Below, in pieces: positions 10,306 through 21,334 of a DNA stretch of 64,000 nucleotides. Every line of letters starts with the position of its first letter. Position 1 is the stretch's first letter. Origin of the DNA: Eukaryota sp. TZLM1-RC (lineage: Eukaryota > Metamonada: BaSk clade); assembly GCA_040285825.1 (NCBI GenBank), contig JAUPSS010000013.1, positions 62,001 through 126,000 of the forward strand. The letters are read 5' to 3'. Both the position numbers and the translations under genes were made by a program. The notes under the pieces were generated by a model. It was given only the letters and a program-made list of their open reading frames with translations, searched no databases and was not told the origin of the DNA.

Positions 10306-11152
10306 AATAAGTACAGTTCAAGAAATGCCTGAAATTTTTTATTATTACAATGCTTTGTCATTAAATTTTCATAGTTTATTTTTTGTACAAAATCGAAATA
10401 AAACAATTAACATAAAAATAGAACTCAATATCCTCAATACATACGTCATCCTCATTGAATCTTTTGAGTGCAGGATCTCCATACTCTATTCCTTATTGTA
10501 ACAGTGTTTTTGAAACAAATTCTGAACAGTGATTGCATTTATCAAATTATCAATGAAAACTATATCTTAAGAAAACAGTAGAAGCATTAATCATGATTCT
10601 TTTCCATCTCTTATCAAACACTTTCAAGAACACATTGCTAATCGCACGGTAATTCTACTAGGAAACAGACAGCATACCATATGGTGATCAAAATCAGACA
10701 ATACAATTGTGGAAACACCAGATATTGTTTTAAAAAAATACTGCTCATTCTCCTCACAAGACATGAGATGTTGAAGACGTCATCTCAAGAATTAAGAACG
10801 AAAAAACGTCTTGAAATATGGATGTACAAGATATTAGACGTGTATTTATTGGTCCTGTTGATGATTCAGACACTTCTAGCTTAAAGTTAAAACAAGGGGG
10901 TTGAGATTACTTCTTGGTTGAGTCCTATATTAATCATATATTTTGCAAATTTTATGATTCATACCCATAATTCAATAGATAACTATCTGTAAGTATGCTT
11001 CACTTTCGTAGTATCTCACTGAGAATATTTATGGATACAAAAGTATTGGATATCAATGACTACATAGACATAATTGTCACAATGAACAATTATTTAGATG
11101 CGACAAAAACTGAAACAACAGTATACACCAACTTTACAAACTGAAATCAACT
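10306..11152. other. AT-rich intergenic region, nothing recognised
   Basis: No conserved frame, RNA gene or repeat could be identified. Short ORFs at 10208-10501 and 10681-10884 have no family features. Confidence 0.4.
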
Positions 11153-13048
11153 TCAAATGTGTTTCTTATGAACACAAACCCGCATATGTTTCGCAATTCT
11201 ATCAGGAACAAAATGCCTGTTGCAAAATGGACATTTAGAGCGATACAAATCTCCCTTCTCTGTAGGAGGAGAGGATATCCCTATTGGCTGAGTTAGATGC
11301 TGGGAGCCTTCGACTGGAAGAGTCACTGGTTCATCTTCTGGAATAACAGGCATCAAATCATTAAACTCAGGTGAAATACGAACTAACAAGTCAAAAACTC
11401 TCCTGGAAAGTTGCTTGTTGTGAAATACCATTTCTTGACATTTGTGTTGATACATTGCTTGATATTCTTCTACCCTAGAGAGCAGTTCGTCATTTTCAGC
11501 CTCTAGTTGATTGCTGAACAACTGCAGATTGCGAATTTCTTCAGATGACTGGCTAAATTGTTCTTCCAAATGTTTAATTGTTACAATTTGCTCTTGTATA
11601 GTTTCCTTCAACATTTTAATCGTTGCAATCTTGTCAAAAACCTCTAACTGTTTGCTCTCCAAGGATTTTTGTAGAGTGGAATAACCATCGGTTAGAATAC
11701 CATACTGACGTTCATTTTCATCTAGCTTTGCTTCAGTAGCACGCAGAGTGTTATTGGCTTCTCTAAGCAACAATGTGTTCTGATGGAGTAAAGCTTCATG
11801 ATGCTCAATCTTTTCCATTAATTCACTGTGTTTGGATCTCAATTGTCTGTCGGATTCTTGAAAGGATAGTACTTCAATTGTATGTTGATTCAGCAATTTC
11901 TGGTTGACATCTTGCTGTTCTTGAATAAGTTTGTCCTTTTCTGCAAGAGCTGCTTCAATAGTGGAGAGTTCCTCGAATTCAGCTTGGTTGATTGAATAAT
12001 CTGAGCAGGAACATCTAAACATATGCTCCATTTCTTCCAAAATGTCATCACAGGACGGTCTTTGTTGTGGTTGCTCACTCAGCATCTTTCGGATCAACTT
12101 CTTGTAGTCTTCATTCGTCAGATCATCAACACTATTCAAAGCCAAAGCTTGTTTCTTGAAAGGTGGAATAAGTTGGGACAAAGACCCTGTGAGTAATATA
12201 AGAAAAAGTGAACCCATAGCAAAAATATCTACGGATTTAGTGGCAGTGGTAGGCTTTCCTTGCTCCACTTCTGGTGCCTTGAAAGGAGAGAATGCGACCT
12301 TGCGATTCAACCTTTCTTCTTCAATAGCAAGGCAGAAATCAGCATCTCCAATCTTAGCATACGCTACTCTTGATGTATTGTTATTGTCAGGAGATACATA
12401 TACACAATCAGCAGTTAGGCACCCATGAATTAAATTTTGATTATGGAAAGCCGATACTCCAAGACAGATATGAAACAAGAGTGTTTTGATATCATTAGAA
12501 TCAAAGCTCACGCCTTGTTCAACCAGCTGACGGAGAGAAGGTCCAATGTATTCTGAGACGGTACCGAGAGGCTCTTGAGTTGCGCCTAGTGTTTCAATTA
12601 CATATGGACTCTGTACTTTACTACTGAGGGCAGTAGCTATAAATACTTGCCGAGATAAATCTTTAGACCTTTCCTCACGTTCCAATAATGGTATAATAGA
12701 TCGCAGCATCACAGGTCTTCCATTATACAACATTGTTTGACAGAGCACATTTTGATGAAGACGCAATACATAGTCCTTGACCAGCGAGGCTTGCTTCAAC
12801 CCTTCACTATCTATTATAGTAGGTGTGAAGATTGTGTTGATGAGGTCTTCCAGTAAGAACACCTTTGTGTAGGAAGAATCGATGTCTACTTCGTAACGGC
12901 ATACCGGACAGCTACTGTTCTCCTTCATCCATTGTTTCAAACATTCTGCTGAGAAGGAGTGACCGCAGCGCAAACTCACAGGATTCAACAAGAGTTTGAG
13001 TGTTACGGGACACTGTAATGTTGAAACGATTTTTAGGAAGGACGACAT
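11153..13048 (-). CDS. RING/U-box - pseudokinase - coiled coil - C2HC zinc finger protein
   Basis: A 631-aa intronless protein. Residues 12-52 form a RING/U-box-like domain (C13, C28, H30, C36, C47, C50). The second Cys of the first CxxC is Thr16, so one zinc site is reduced, as in U-boxes. Residues about 120-345 are a protein-kinase fold in which catalytic HRD-loop residues are replaced (HGCLTADCV, 208-216), DFG is replaced by GDAD (234-237), while the APE motif (258-260) is kept. It is therefore a predicted pseudokinase. Residues 355-555 are a long coiled coil. Residues 606-625 form a C2HC finger (CPFCNRHFVPDRIAKHMRVC). The likely role is an E3 ubiquitin ligase or scaffold whose pseudokinase binds a partner. 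Substrate is unknown. Domain calls are firm and the combination is unusual. Confidence 0.85.
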   Translation of the reverse strand: MSSFLKIVSTLQCPVTLKLLLNPVSLRCGHSFSAECLKQWMKENSSCPVCRYEVDIDSSYTKVFLLEDLINTIFTPTIIDSEGLKQASLVKDYVLRLHQNVLCQTMLYNGRPVMLRSIIPLLEREERSKDLSRQVFIATALSSKVQSPYVIETLGATQEPLGTVSEYIGPSLRQLVEQGVSFDSNDIKTLLFHICLGVSAFHNQNLIHGCLTADCVYVSPDNNNTSRVAYAKIGDADFCLAIEEERLNRKVAFSPFKAPEVEQGKPTTATKSVDIFAMGSLFLILLTGSLSQLIPPFKKQALALNSVDDLTNEDYKKLIRKMLSEQPQQRPSCDDILEEMEHMFRCSCSDYSINQAEFEELSTIEAALAEKDKLIQEQQDVNQKLLNQHTIEVLSFQESDRQLRSKHSELMEKIEHHEALLHQNTLLLREANNTLRATEAKLDENERQYGILTDGYSTLQKSLESKQLEVFDKIATIKMLKETIQEQIVTIKHLEEQFSQSSEEIRNLQLFSNQLEAENDELLSRVEEYQAMYQHKCQEMVFHNKQLSRRVFDLLVRISPEFNDLMPVIPEDEPVTLPVEGSQHLTQPIGISSPPTEKGDLYRSKCPFCNRHFVPDRIAKHMRVCVHKKHI

Positions 13049-14267
13049 TGTTTGTCTCTGGTATGAGGTGTAATAAGTGCATGTAGAGGTTGAGTCTAAT
13101 TGCTAAAACGGTGACATGTGACAGAGTCAAACATGTCAATAGACAACGGAGGTTCAACTAGTGGATCACTCAAGCATCAGCTTGAGTCTTGAGCTTAGTC
13201 CTGTTGTCTTGTTGAAAAGCGCTTCTTCACTTTGTGGTACCTACAGTTTGAATACAGCTTGATATTGAGCGATCCTCATTAATTTATATTATATTGTTAT
13301 TTTTACTTATTTCTTAATAGTTTTCATTTCATCGCAATTTCAGAAACATCCAAAAGAAACACCACCGATAGTGGGTATATAATCATTTTATCGCTACTCT
13401 ACAATCGGCTAACAGACTACCACTCATCTTGGCCATTTCTTTTTTATTGACAAACTTTGTGTATGAGTCATTGCAACTTGTGTAAACTATTTGATGCAAA
13501 AAGTGTTTTTTGGATGAGCCCTATTAAGGAAACTTGGGACTAAAAAACCTGAATTTTACCAGTTCCGAACTGGTATAATTTCAATCATCTTAGTTTACTG
13601 ATGATGAATAGAAATCTTTTTAAGCCACAGTTGATAAACTATTGAAATAAGGTGTCACTTTGTTACACAATATAACCAAAAAACAAACGAAAACTATTGA
13701 AAAACCACAACCAAAAAGAAGTTGGTGATTTTTTGATTTCTTTTTGATCATTTATGATAAGAACAACACCACAATTTTTTCACAGTCTTTTGTTAAAATG
13801 AGTTTTCTATTTATTAACCTTTTTGAAGCTTGGAAATAAACCTTTTTCTTTGCTTGAGCTTATTGGAAGTTTTTCCAACCGGTTGATACATTTTAGGTTA
13901 AAATATTGACAATTTTTGTGCACGTCACCCGAAACATCGAGTGGAAGAAACAGCATTATGTTTAAGAAATTTTGCTTTTGACACAATTTTATTATTTTGT
14001 AAATATCTTTTCCGGGCTGTGAGAAGGACACCAGTTTTGAAGCATTCATCACTCATTGAAGCTCTTTATCCAGTATGGCAACAATAGTTGAACGATTTTA
14101 AACCACAGAACAAAACCATTTGACGGAAACCAGTTTTTAAGAAACCATTTTTGATTACTAAGAATTAGATACTGCTAATGGATTCTGATGTGACCTTTGA
14201 GTGATTTTTTTAATATATTTTTATTTATTCCAACAAAAACAAAAAAAGTGAACAAAGAGTGCTTTTT
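13049..14267. other. Intergenic region, no supported gene
   Basis: AT-rich sequence. One 81-codon frame at 13807-14052 on the minus strand lacks any feature beyond openness. The right edge is the 14-nt target-site duplication of the LINE copy that follows. Confidence 0.4.
14254..14267 (+). repeat. Target-site duplication, left copy
   Basis: AAAGAGTGCTTTTT, identical to the copy at 14914-14927. It brackets the LINE fragment. Confidence 0.8.
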
Positions 14268-14913
14268 ACTTTTAGAAGCAAGGTTCATGATGCTGTAAGA
14301 GACCAGTTATATTGTATTTGTAAATCTCATAGAATTGAATCCTTCTTGGAACCTCTGTTGTCAAATCTGTTTGATGCTGAAAATGATTTTCATAAGAATA
14401 ATAGAGGTGATGTCATATTACCTGGATTAGATGGAAGCTTCATTTTATTGGATGTAATGTCTGCTGATCCTTGTAATGCCTCAAATGAAAGGCTTGTTAA
14501 TTCTGAAATTCATAATCCCCTTTCAAATGCTGAAAATTTTAAATTCAAAAAATACAATGAACCTTTGTTGAAATTGGCCAGTCTACAGCATGCAAAATAC
14601 AATTTGTATCCATTTGTATTTTCCCTTTTTGGTTCACTTGCATCAACTGCTTTACGTTTTTTGGATGATTTTGAAATGATTGTAAAGAGAAGAACTGGCA
14701 GAAATTTCAACAGATTGTTTTGGCAAAATAGAATTGTGTTTTCTATTTTTAAGGGGATGTTGAAGATGGTTTCTGATGCTTTGCTTTCTCTTGGATCTCA
14801 CTATGAGAGAGTTGCATCTAGTATTTTTGTTTTGAGAGAGATGGATTTTTTAGATGTTGATTTATAGGTTTTGAATAAAATTCAAATTTAAATAAAAAAA
14901 AGTTTATGAAAAA
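14268..14913 (+). mobile_element. 5'-truncated LINE (family A) with 14-nt target-site duplication
   Basis: A retrotransposed 3' fragment of a non-LTR element. The frame to 14867 encodes the post-reverse-transcriptase domain: HDAVRDQLYC, then DVILPGLDGSFILLDV, then FVFSLFGSLASTALRFLDDF and LFWQNRIVFSIF. It ends in a short 3' region and an A-rich tail. The flanks carry the identical 14-mer AAAGAGTGCTTTTT at 14254-14267 and 14914-14927, a clear target-site duplication. The reverse transcriptase is absent, so the copy was truncated on insertion. A second, nearly identical copy lies at 29873-30307. Confidence 0.85.
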
Positions 14914-14927
14914 AAAGAGTGCTTTTT
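14914..14927 (+). repeat. Target-site duplication, right copy
   Basis: AAAGAGTGCTTTTT, immediately after the A-rich tail of the LINE fragment. Identical to 14254-14267. Confidence 0.8.
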
Positions 14928-15054
14928 GATCAAAAATAAGATCGTTTTTGATTCAACATTGGTCTGGCTTCAAGCTACATTGTGTCTAGTTTTTTGTTTC
15001 AGCTTCAAAAAAGGAGTATTAGATCTGATTCTTGGTAATCATTGGCCTTATCTG

Positions 15055-15621
15055 ATGTCATCCCCACGATATACATCTCCAACTTATGCTTCTTCTTCAT
15101 CACCTTTCACAGATACTTGTACACAATTCATTCAGAAGGCGTTCTCACCTCTTCCTGGTTATAGCCTACGATCTGTCAGAGATTCAGATTTTATTCCCAA
15201 CATTTACGTCGATGAACCAGTAGTCTCCCGAGAACTGTCTTCACGTTGTTGTTCCAGGTTAGACGACCCTCATGCTAGCTACACTGATCTTCCATGTGTC
15301 AGGGAATCTTTAACTTTCAACGAAATCCGTGAAACTGCCATTCATCTCAAGCCAAAGTTGGAAAAGAAGTGTGACCAGTTTGTTGGTATTAATATAGACT
15401 CTAACCATTCAACATTATCTATTGTTGTTTCAAATTATACTTCAATTAATCATCTCGAGGAATTTATAGAGTTTCTATTCTCTTTAATTTCAGCACCAAT
15501 ATCAATCAATTCTATTTTTGTTTCACTAAGACCTGTCAGTTCTGACTGGAATGTTGTGTGTAGAAAATCTGTCCTGACGACCCGTAGATTTACCTTTAAA
15601 GTGTATGAAACTATTGAATAG
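15055..15621 (+). CDS. Hypothetical protein, Ser-rich N-terminus (188 aa)
   Basis: I chose ATG 15055 because composition changes there to a Ser/Pro/Tyr-rich, gene-like stretch. The frame is open further upstream but reads as a hydrophobic run with no initiating context. The N-terminal 60 residues look disordered. Residues about 100-188 alternate hydrophobic strands and helices and could fold. No family is recognised and no membrane segment is present after the chosen start. It follows directly behind a LINE insertion, so an original upstream exon may have been displaced. Confidence 0.45.
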   Translation: MSSPRYTSPTYASSSSPFTDTCTQFIQKAFSPLPGYSLRSVRDSDFIPNIYVDEPVVSRELSSRCCSRLDDPHASYTDLPCVRESLTFNEIRETAIHLKPKLEKKCDQFVGINIDSNHSTLSIVVSNYTSINHLEEFIEFLFSLISAPISINSIFVSLRPVSSDWNVVCRKSVLTTRRFTFKVYETIE

Positions 15622-15867
15622 GTTATGTTTTTCCCACCACCTACACTTTTTGTAAATATATTATGTATTTTAACTTTTTTTAAAATTAATAATCTTATGA
15701 ATTCTTTTGTTTTGCTTCAAAACAAACTTTTTAATTTAATTGTTTTTAATTTTAAACTCTTAAATATTAGTTCAAGCCATTTCATATCATGACTAGATGG
15801 TTATGCTAATATTTTAAGCAAAAACTTTTAGGTATATTAAAAGTAATTACATCAAAATTAATTCTTG
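15622..15867. other. AT-rich spacer
   Basis: No gene or repeat recognised between the hypothetical gene and the second Fanzor-like relic. Confidence 0.4.
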
Positions 15868-16192
15868 TTAATGTACCATTGGTCTACAATTATCATGAAT
15901 ATGAAAGTACGCAATCCTATACAAGTTTAGAGTCCTATTAACATCCCTATCCCAATAGACGCCACATTCACTGCATTGGTAGCAGTCCATGGCATTGGCT
16001 AGGGCATGGGACTAGTTGGACATTGTCCTTCTTCTGATTCCATCTTTGTTCGACTTCTTTGATTCTTTTTTCATGAATTTTAATAACCTCATCATCATAT
16101 TGCTTCTTTTTGGTTCTTTCTTGCGATTTTTTCTGAAACTGGTCACAGTAACCGATCACAGTTATTATAAATAATAATAACCAACACGTCAA
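15868..16192 (-). pseudogene. Second Fanzor/TnpB-like relic (zinc ribbon plus RuvC-III)
   Basis: Read on the minus strand, 15868-15990 gives CYQCSECGVYWDRDVNRTLN followed by LYRIAYFH and a late RP. This is the zinc ribbon (CxxC), the catalytic RuvC-III Asp of the RDxN motif and the C-terminal tail seen in Fanzor and TnpB proteins. The upstream frame 15968-16192 supplies a basic helix and a CPSQC that could be the first zinc knuckle, but it is shifted by one frame. The upstream RuvC parts are missing. It is a different sequence from the relic at 7146-7790, so at least two Fanzor-like insertions occurred. I infer a dead fragment. Confidence 0.45.
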
Positions 16193-16954
16193 CAGTCAAC
16201 TTAAATTATGATTATTTAATCATTAATACGTGAAACTTTTTTCAAAAATGTAGATTTTGAAGCACAAATTGTGATCAAATATTAGCAGTTACAAGGTCCG
16301 ATTCTATTTGCATATGAAATGAACAGATTTGACTTCCAGAATTTTTGAATTGACACCAAGATCCTTGTTTCGCATTTGTCACTGTATTTCAAAACACCAC
16401 ATTAGCAGAAACTCTTCAAAAAATGAAAAAAAAAGTTTGTCCGCTACCTAAAAAGGCAACACACAAAGTAAAATTCAATACTGACTGAGTGATGACGCGG
16501 CAGTGATGATGCAATACTTTTTGTTTGACAAGCTCTACCTATAAAATCCATGGAGTCCACATTGGGGAAATATTCAAAAGATAAAGATAAAGAACAAGAT
16601 ACATTTATGAGGAAATTTGGTTGCAACATTCTTGAGGACAAGAACTTCCTATGTGGCTTTCTTACCATTGCTCAGTATGTGGAGTGTCCGATGAAAGAGT
16701 TGGGTTTTTGGTAAATTGTGAAATTTTTTCATTTAGTACAATATTTTTGTTTAAATCAATTAGTAGAAAATGGGGACAGTAACTTGTTGCTACAAAGTAA
16801 TTACTGTGAAGTTCAATGAGGTTTGACATCATCAATTTGGACTGTTGTAGATTCAACCTTTAGAAACTTTACAGTGGGATGTCAAAAGCTTCTGGACCAA
16901 ATTCTAAGTCTCAGTAATCAGTGATTTCTTCTAACATTGCAGGCTATCGGTGAC
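16193..16954. other. Intergenic region upstream of the first SAT copy
   Basis: No recognised gene. A TTGCAG lies just before the SAT reading frame in both this copy and the one at 29270. It may be a 3' splice site of a 5'-UTR intron or simply conserved leader. Confidence 0.3.
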
Positions 16955-17775
16955 ATGGTTTCAGCAACAATTGTAGTAACTATTATCACTTTGTTATTAT
17001 GCTTTGTGGTCTTATCGATGCGATTAGTCAAGGATTCGGTAGAGCAGTTTATTGAGCGAGATCCTGCAGCTTCATCCAAGCTTATTGTCTTTCTTACATA
17101 TCCTGGTGTACATGCGTTATTACTTCATCGCATATCTCACTTTTTAACAGGTCATCAGTTGGTTTTCTTGGCACATATTGTTGCATATGTATCTCGTGTC
17201 ATTACATCCATTGAGATCCACCCCCAAGCTACTATTGGCAAGGGGTTGATGATTGATCATGGAAGTGGAGTCGTTATTGGTGCTACTGCGATCATTCACA
17301 ACAATGTAACCATTTATTCTAGTGTTGGTATGATATGTCTCCACTTACCTTAGTGTTAGGAGGACGTGCTCCTTCCAAAGCTGAAGTACATAGCAAAAGA
17401 CACCCAACCCTATGTGATGATGCTACCATTGGTTGTGGATCAACCGTTCTAGGTAATATTCGGATAGGCGTTGGTTCCAAAGTTGGAAGTAATTCGGTTG
17501 TTCTTCAGGATGTTCCTGATTATCAAACTGTTGTTGGTATCCCAGCTAGACCTGTGGTCAGTAGTTCATCTCTGGTAAGAGAAAGACATTTTGAACCTTA
17601 TGGAATTTCAAGCAACAGTATTGATCCAATGTGTTTTGCCATCAAGTCCTTGGTTAGTCATGTTCGTCATCTAGAACAAAAGCTTGATGCTCTGGGAGGT
17701 TCTCATTACCCTTACGATGACGACTCATTGAATCAAATTATCCAATCCCTTGAGTGTGTCACTAAGAGATCCTGA
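16955..17775 (+). CDS. Serine O-acetyltransferase (CysE-type), copy 1, 26-nt intron
   Basis: Transfers acetyl from acetyl-CoA to L-serine to make O-acetylserine, the cysteine precursor. Exons are 16955-17327 and 17354-17775 (264 aa). The intron is 26 nt (starts GTATGA, ends ACTTACCTTAG). Splicing restores the left-handed beta-helix: ERDPAA, YPGVHALLLHRISHF, IHPQATIGKG, IDHGSGVVIGATA, then LGG, RHPTLCDDATIGCGSTVLGN and GSNSVVLQDVP. The catalytic His of the DHG and HP motifs is present. It begins with a hydrophobic segment (about residues 2-24), unusual for this soluble family and suggesting membrane anchoring. The fold is the short bacterial type, so lateral transfer followed by intron gain is likely. 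The last 70 residues differ from the other two copies, while the middle is almost identical. Confidence 0.85.
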
Positions 17776-18399
17776 CTAATGTAAAATCTGCTATTCAACT
17801 TTGAGCAGTTTATTATCCAATGAATCACCCAATTATTATTATAAGTTTACACATTATTTATTCAACATGTTGGTGAGATAGATTCCAAGTCACGGCTAAC
17901 CAACATTTATTGCCACCGCAATATGAGAAAAATAGAACTGAAGTTTTGCAATTAATAGAATTTCATCAGCAATATATACTACAGTTTTTTGTTACGTCGA
18001 AGTGAGTAAAATATTCGTGTGCTCTAGACTGCTGAAAGGTAATAAATTCAATTCCTAGTATCTTATTAAATAGTCTTTATGATCTTCGGCGTTTTTGAAC
18101 AACTTGCTGTGGTCACTCAAATCTATTTTTTGTGGAGAAGTTTTTCAATCGTGTTACACATGGTTATCCCAATTATCACGATATAGCAAATCATTCCTGT
18201 TTACTTCAAATTCAAAAGAAGTTTCCCTCACCACAGATCATTGCTTATATAAGGATGTTGTTGTTTTAATAGGTGAATTATCCGCTGCAGTGAAACAACA
18301 TTATTTTTTCGACAATGGTTTAACAATATTGGTCTGACTCAATTTCTACATGTTGTGCTTCCTTAATTCTTAAATTTAAAAGAAATTTATGATGATAGA
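17776..18399. other. Spacer between SAT copy 1 and the LINE relic
   Basis: No recognised gene. A frame at 18095-18337 may be a decayed 5' part of the LINE that follows, but no motif supports it. Confidence 0.3.
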
Positions 18400-19985
18400 T
18401 ATCAATCCAAGTTATATTCTTATGATAAAATTTGGGTCGTTCTCTGAAGCATTTGGTCACTGGAAGAATATACTGTCGGAAACGCAAATTCTAACTATAA
18501 TTGCATCAAAATATCCAAATTTGATATTCAGCAATGGAGTCACTGTTTGAATCAATCACTTAATGCAATTACGCCTGAAAATTGCCATATCATCAACAAT
18601 TATGTCAACCAATTCAATCACTCCTTGAACACACACAATATTGTATATGGAGAAATTATTGAAATAGTTCACGGTTAATTGCATAGAAAAAGTACGAATC
18701 AAAAATAAGACCAATTGCAATAGGTGAATCATTATCTCGTAGTCTTTCTTCAGCTGTGTTTGGAAGGATTGGTAAAAAGCTAAAGATTTTTTAAGTCGTT
18801 GTCAATTTGGAATTCAAACAGTTGATCGAGCATCATCTGCACCATTGTCTTCTGATGCTTTCTTTATTTTAAGGAAATTCGAATAATATTTTTAATTTAG
18901 ATTTTACAGCACCTTCAATGCAGTGAAGAGGTCATCAATCTTGCCCTTGCTCCAAACTCATTATCTGGCAGCTAAGTCGTTCTTTCACAATGTTTATGGC
19001 TCTCAGTCAACACTTGTATAGGAGCACTTTAATTTGATATCATCATCTGCTGTCAAACAAGATGATCCATTAGGTCCTTTCTTTTTCTGCCTTGTTATCC
19101 ATCCTCTAATGTGTGAATTAAAACAACAATACCCAGAAAAAAAATTACAGCTTATATGGATGACATTTCAATAGTTGGTCCAATTGCTTCATTGAGAAAA
19201 GTTGCTAAAGTTGTTCAACAGCGCTATTATCAATTTGGTCTTTCTTTAAATATTTCCGAAAGTTTGCTGATTGGCAGAGAGCCTGTTGAACTTTTTCCTA
19301 ATGATTTAAGTGTTCCTTTCAACAACTATTTTGAATCAGGTTTTCGATTTTTAGGTTGTCATTTGGGTAACTTTGATGAAATTCGAATTCAACTTTCATC
19401 ACTTTCAGCAAATTTTGAACAGGAACTTGTTGTTCTTTTAGATTTGGATCTTGAAAAACATCTCAAATTCTTATTTTTCAGAATTTATTATTCAGGAAAA
19501 ATTACTCATATCCTACAATCAACCACTTTTCAATATATCTTGAATTTTGCAGAATTGTTAACGAATTAAAAACAAAATTTTTGACTAATTTACTTGAAAT
19601 TGATTCTTCATATGTCAGTAATCATATTTTTTGTAGCACCGAATCAAGCGGCCTACATTTTCACAAATCCAAATATTTGTATAAAGCTGCATTTATTTTC
19701 GGAGGCAAATATTTTATTTTTGAATTTTTGAAACGTTTTCCTGAAAACCAACATCTAATAGAACATTGTATTAGTGATTATGTGATGTCTTTGCAGAATG
19801 AAAGCGAATGCCTCTCTCCTCAAATATGCTCTAAATGCTTTCCTCCCGATGTTCAAAAAATTCCACCCAGAAGTTTGGTTTTTTAAGCATACGCCAAATA
19901 TTTGTTTTGAAGTACTGTATTTTTATTGGAAAAAAAATCTATCTAGTATTCAGTATCCTTCAAACAAGCGTCACTATTACTAAAC
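18400..19985 (+). mobile_element. Decayed non-LTR retrotransposon with reverse transcriptase motifs
   Basis: In shifting plus-strand frames I read the reverse transcriptase blocks in order: RPIAIGE near 18710, QFGIQTVDRASSAP near 18810, KQDDPLGPFFFCLVIHPL near 19060 and YMDDISIVGP near 19155. The long clean frame 19156-19569 covers the YMDD catalytic block and thumb, and 19581-19886 continues downstream. The Asp pair of YMDD is intact but several frameshifts interrupt the gene, so the copy is dead. Related thumb-region debris lies at 46550-46960. Confidence 0.75.
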
Positions 19986-20131
19986 CTAATCACAGCATTA
20001 CGTTCATATTCTACACCAATAGCTAAAAGTGCCTTTGAAATAATTGTTGGAATAGACTTGAAAATGCAAAAAACAATTCTATTTAACCAGAAAGTGGAAT
20101 TCATTGTTTTACCAGATCTATTCAGTAACAC
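19943..20131 (-). mobile_element. LINE C-terminal domain fragment, opposite strand
   Basis: Encodes FWLNRIVFCIFKSIP and LAIGVEYERNA, matching FWQNRIVFSIF and LSLGSHYERVA of the family A copies. It lies head-on to the reverse transcriptase relic, so two insertions meet here. Only the last part of the domain remains. Confidence 0.6.
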
Positions 20132-20474
20132 TTTTTGAGATTTTCAAAAAAGTGCAACCCTGAAGGTCCAATATTGCCAAAAAGAGAAATTGCAAACGGC
20201 ACAAACTGATGTTTCACATGTTCCACTCTACCTAACTGTGCCAAAGGTTCTTCATATTTTTTATCTTCTTTTTTCGGCGTTAGGTAACAGCGAATCAGCG
20301 GAATACACTAAACGAGCAGCAGAATTTTTGCAAACATCAACTGAGACAACATCTACAACATTGAGAACACCATCGATCCCTGGAGCTTGAGGATATTGAG
20401 TTCCTTGTGTTTTTTCAAAATTCTGATAAAATTCTTCAACAGTCCTTCAATCAGTTTCCCTTTGCCTTCAACTT

Positions 20475-21334
20475 ATGTTGAGTACTTTGATTGTCTCCAT
20501 TGGGTCACTGATTCTACTGTTCTTGTATTTGTCTTTTCAAATAGTCAAGGATTCGGTAGAGCAGTTTATTGAGCGAGATCCTGCTGCTTCATCCAAGCTT
20601 ATTGTCTTTCTTACATATCCTGGAGTACATGCGTTATTACTTCATCGCATATCTCACTTTTTAACAAGACATCATGTGAAATTCTTGGCACATATTGTTG
20701 CATATGTATCTCGTGTCATTACATCCATTGAGATCCACCCCCAAGCCACTATTGGCAGGGGGTTGATGATTGATCATGGAAGTGGTGTCGTTATTGGTGC
20801 TACTGCGATCATTCACAACAATGTAACCATTTATTCTAGTGTTGGTATGATATGTCTCCACTTACCTTAGTGTTAGGAGGACGTGCTCCTTCCAAAGCTG
20901 AAGTACATAGCAAAAGACACCCAACCCTATGTGATGATGCTACCATTGGTTGTGGATCAACCGTTCTAGGTAATATTCGGATAGGCGTTGGTTCCAAAGT
21001 TGGAAGTAATTCAGTTGTTCTTCAGGATGTTCCTGATTATCAAACTGTTGTTGGTATCCCAGCCCGGCAGGTTATAACAAAAGCTTCAAAGAAAAGTCCA
21101 GCTTCATCTGAAAAGCGTTTTCAACCTTATGGGTTACCATCTCGTGAGACCACATTCCCTATGTGTTTTGCCATTAAGACATTGGTACGCCACCTACATC
21201 GTCTTGAACAGAAGGTCGGTAAGCCATGTTCAAATGACAATGACTCTGGAGAGGATGATTCTCTTGATCAGATTATGGCTTTGATATCTAGTAGTTGTTC
21301 AGAGAAGTCCAGTGATCCAGAGTACTCAATTTGA
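20475..21334 (+). CDS. Serine O-acetyltransferase (CysE-type), copy 2, 26-nt intron
   Basis: Same enzyme and reaction as the copy at 16955. Exons are 20475-20844 and 20871-21334 (277 aa), with an intron identical in length and sequence type. ATG 20475 opens a hydrophobic N-terminal segment. The acetyl-CoA-binding beta-helix repeats and His motifs are intact. The C-terminal extension (about 90 residues, acidic, with CFAIKTLVRHLHRLEQK) is shared with the copy at 28411-29270 and differs from copy 1. With the uridine-kinase-like gene behind it, this copy forms the left side of a large inverted duplication. Nothing suggests it is inactive. Confidence 0.87.

Noticed and set aside
13807-14052. 81-codon minus-strand ORF
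   Set aside because: Open but with no motif, homologue or compositional signal. Expected by chance in AT-rich DNA.
16955-17775. Bacterial contamination explaining the CysE-type gene
   Set aside because: It carries a spliceosomal intron of the same type as host genes, occurs in three copies and is embedded among eukaryotic genes and LINEs.
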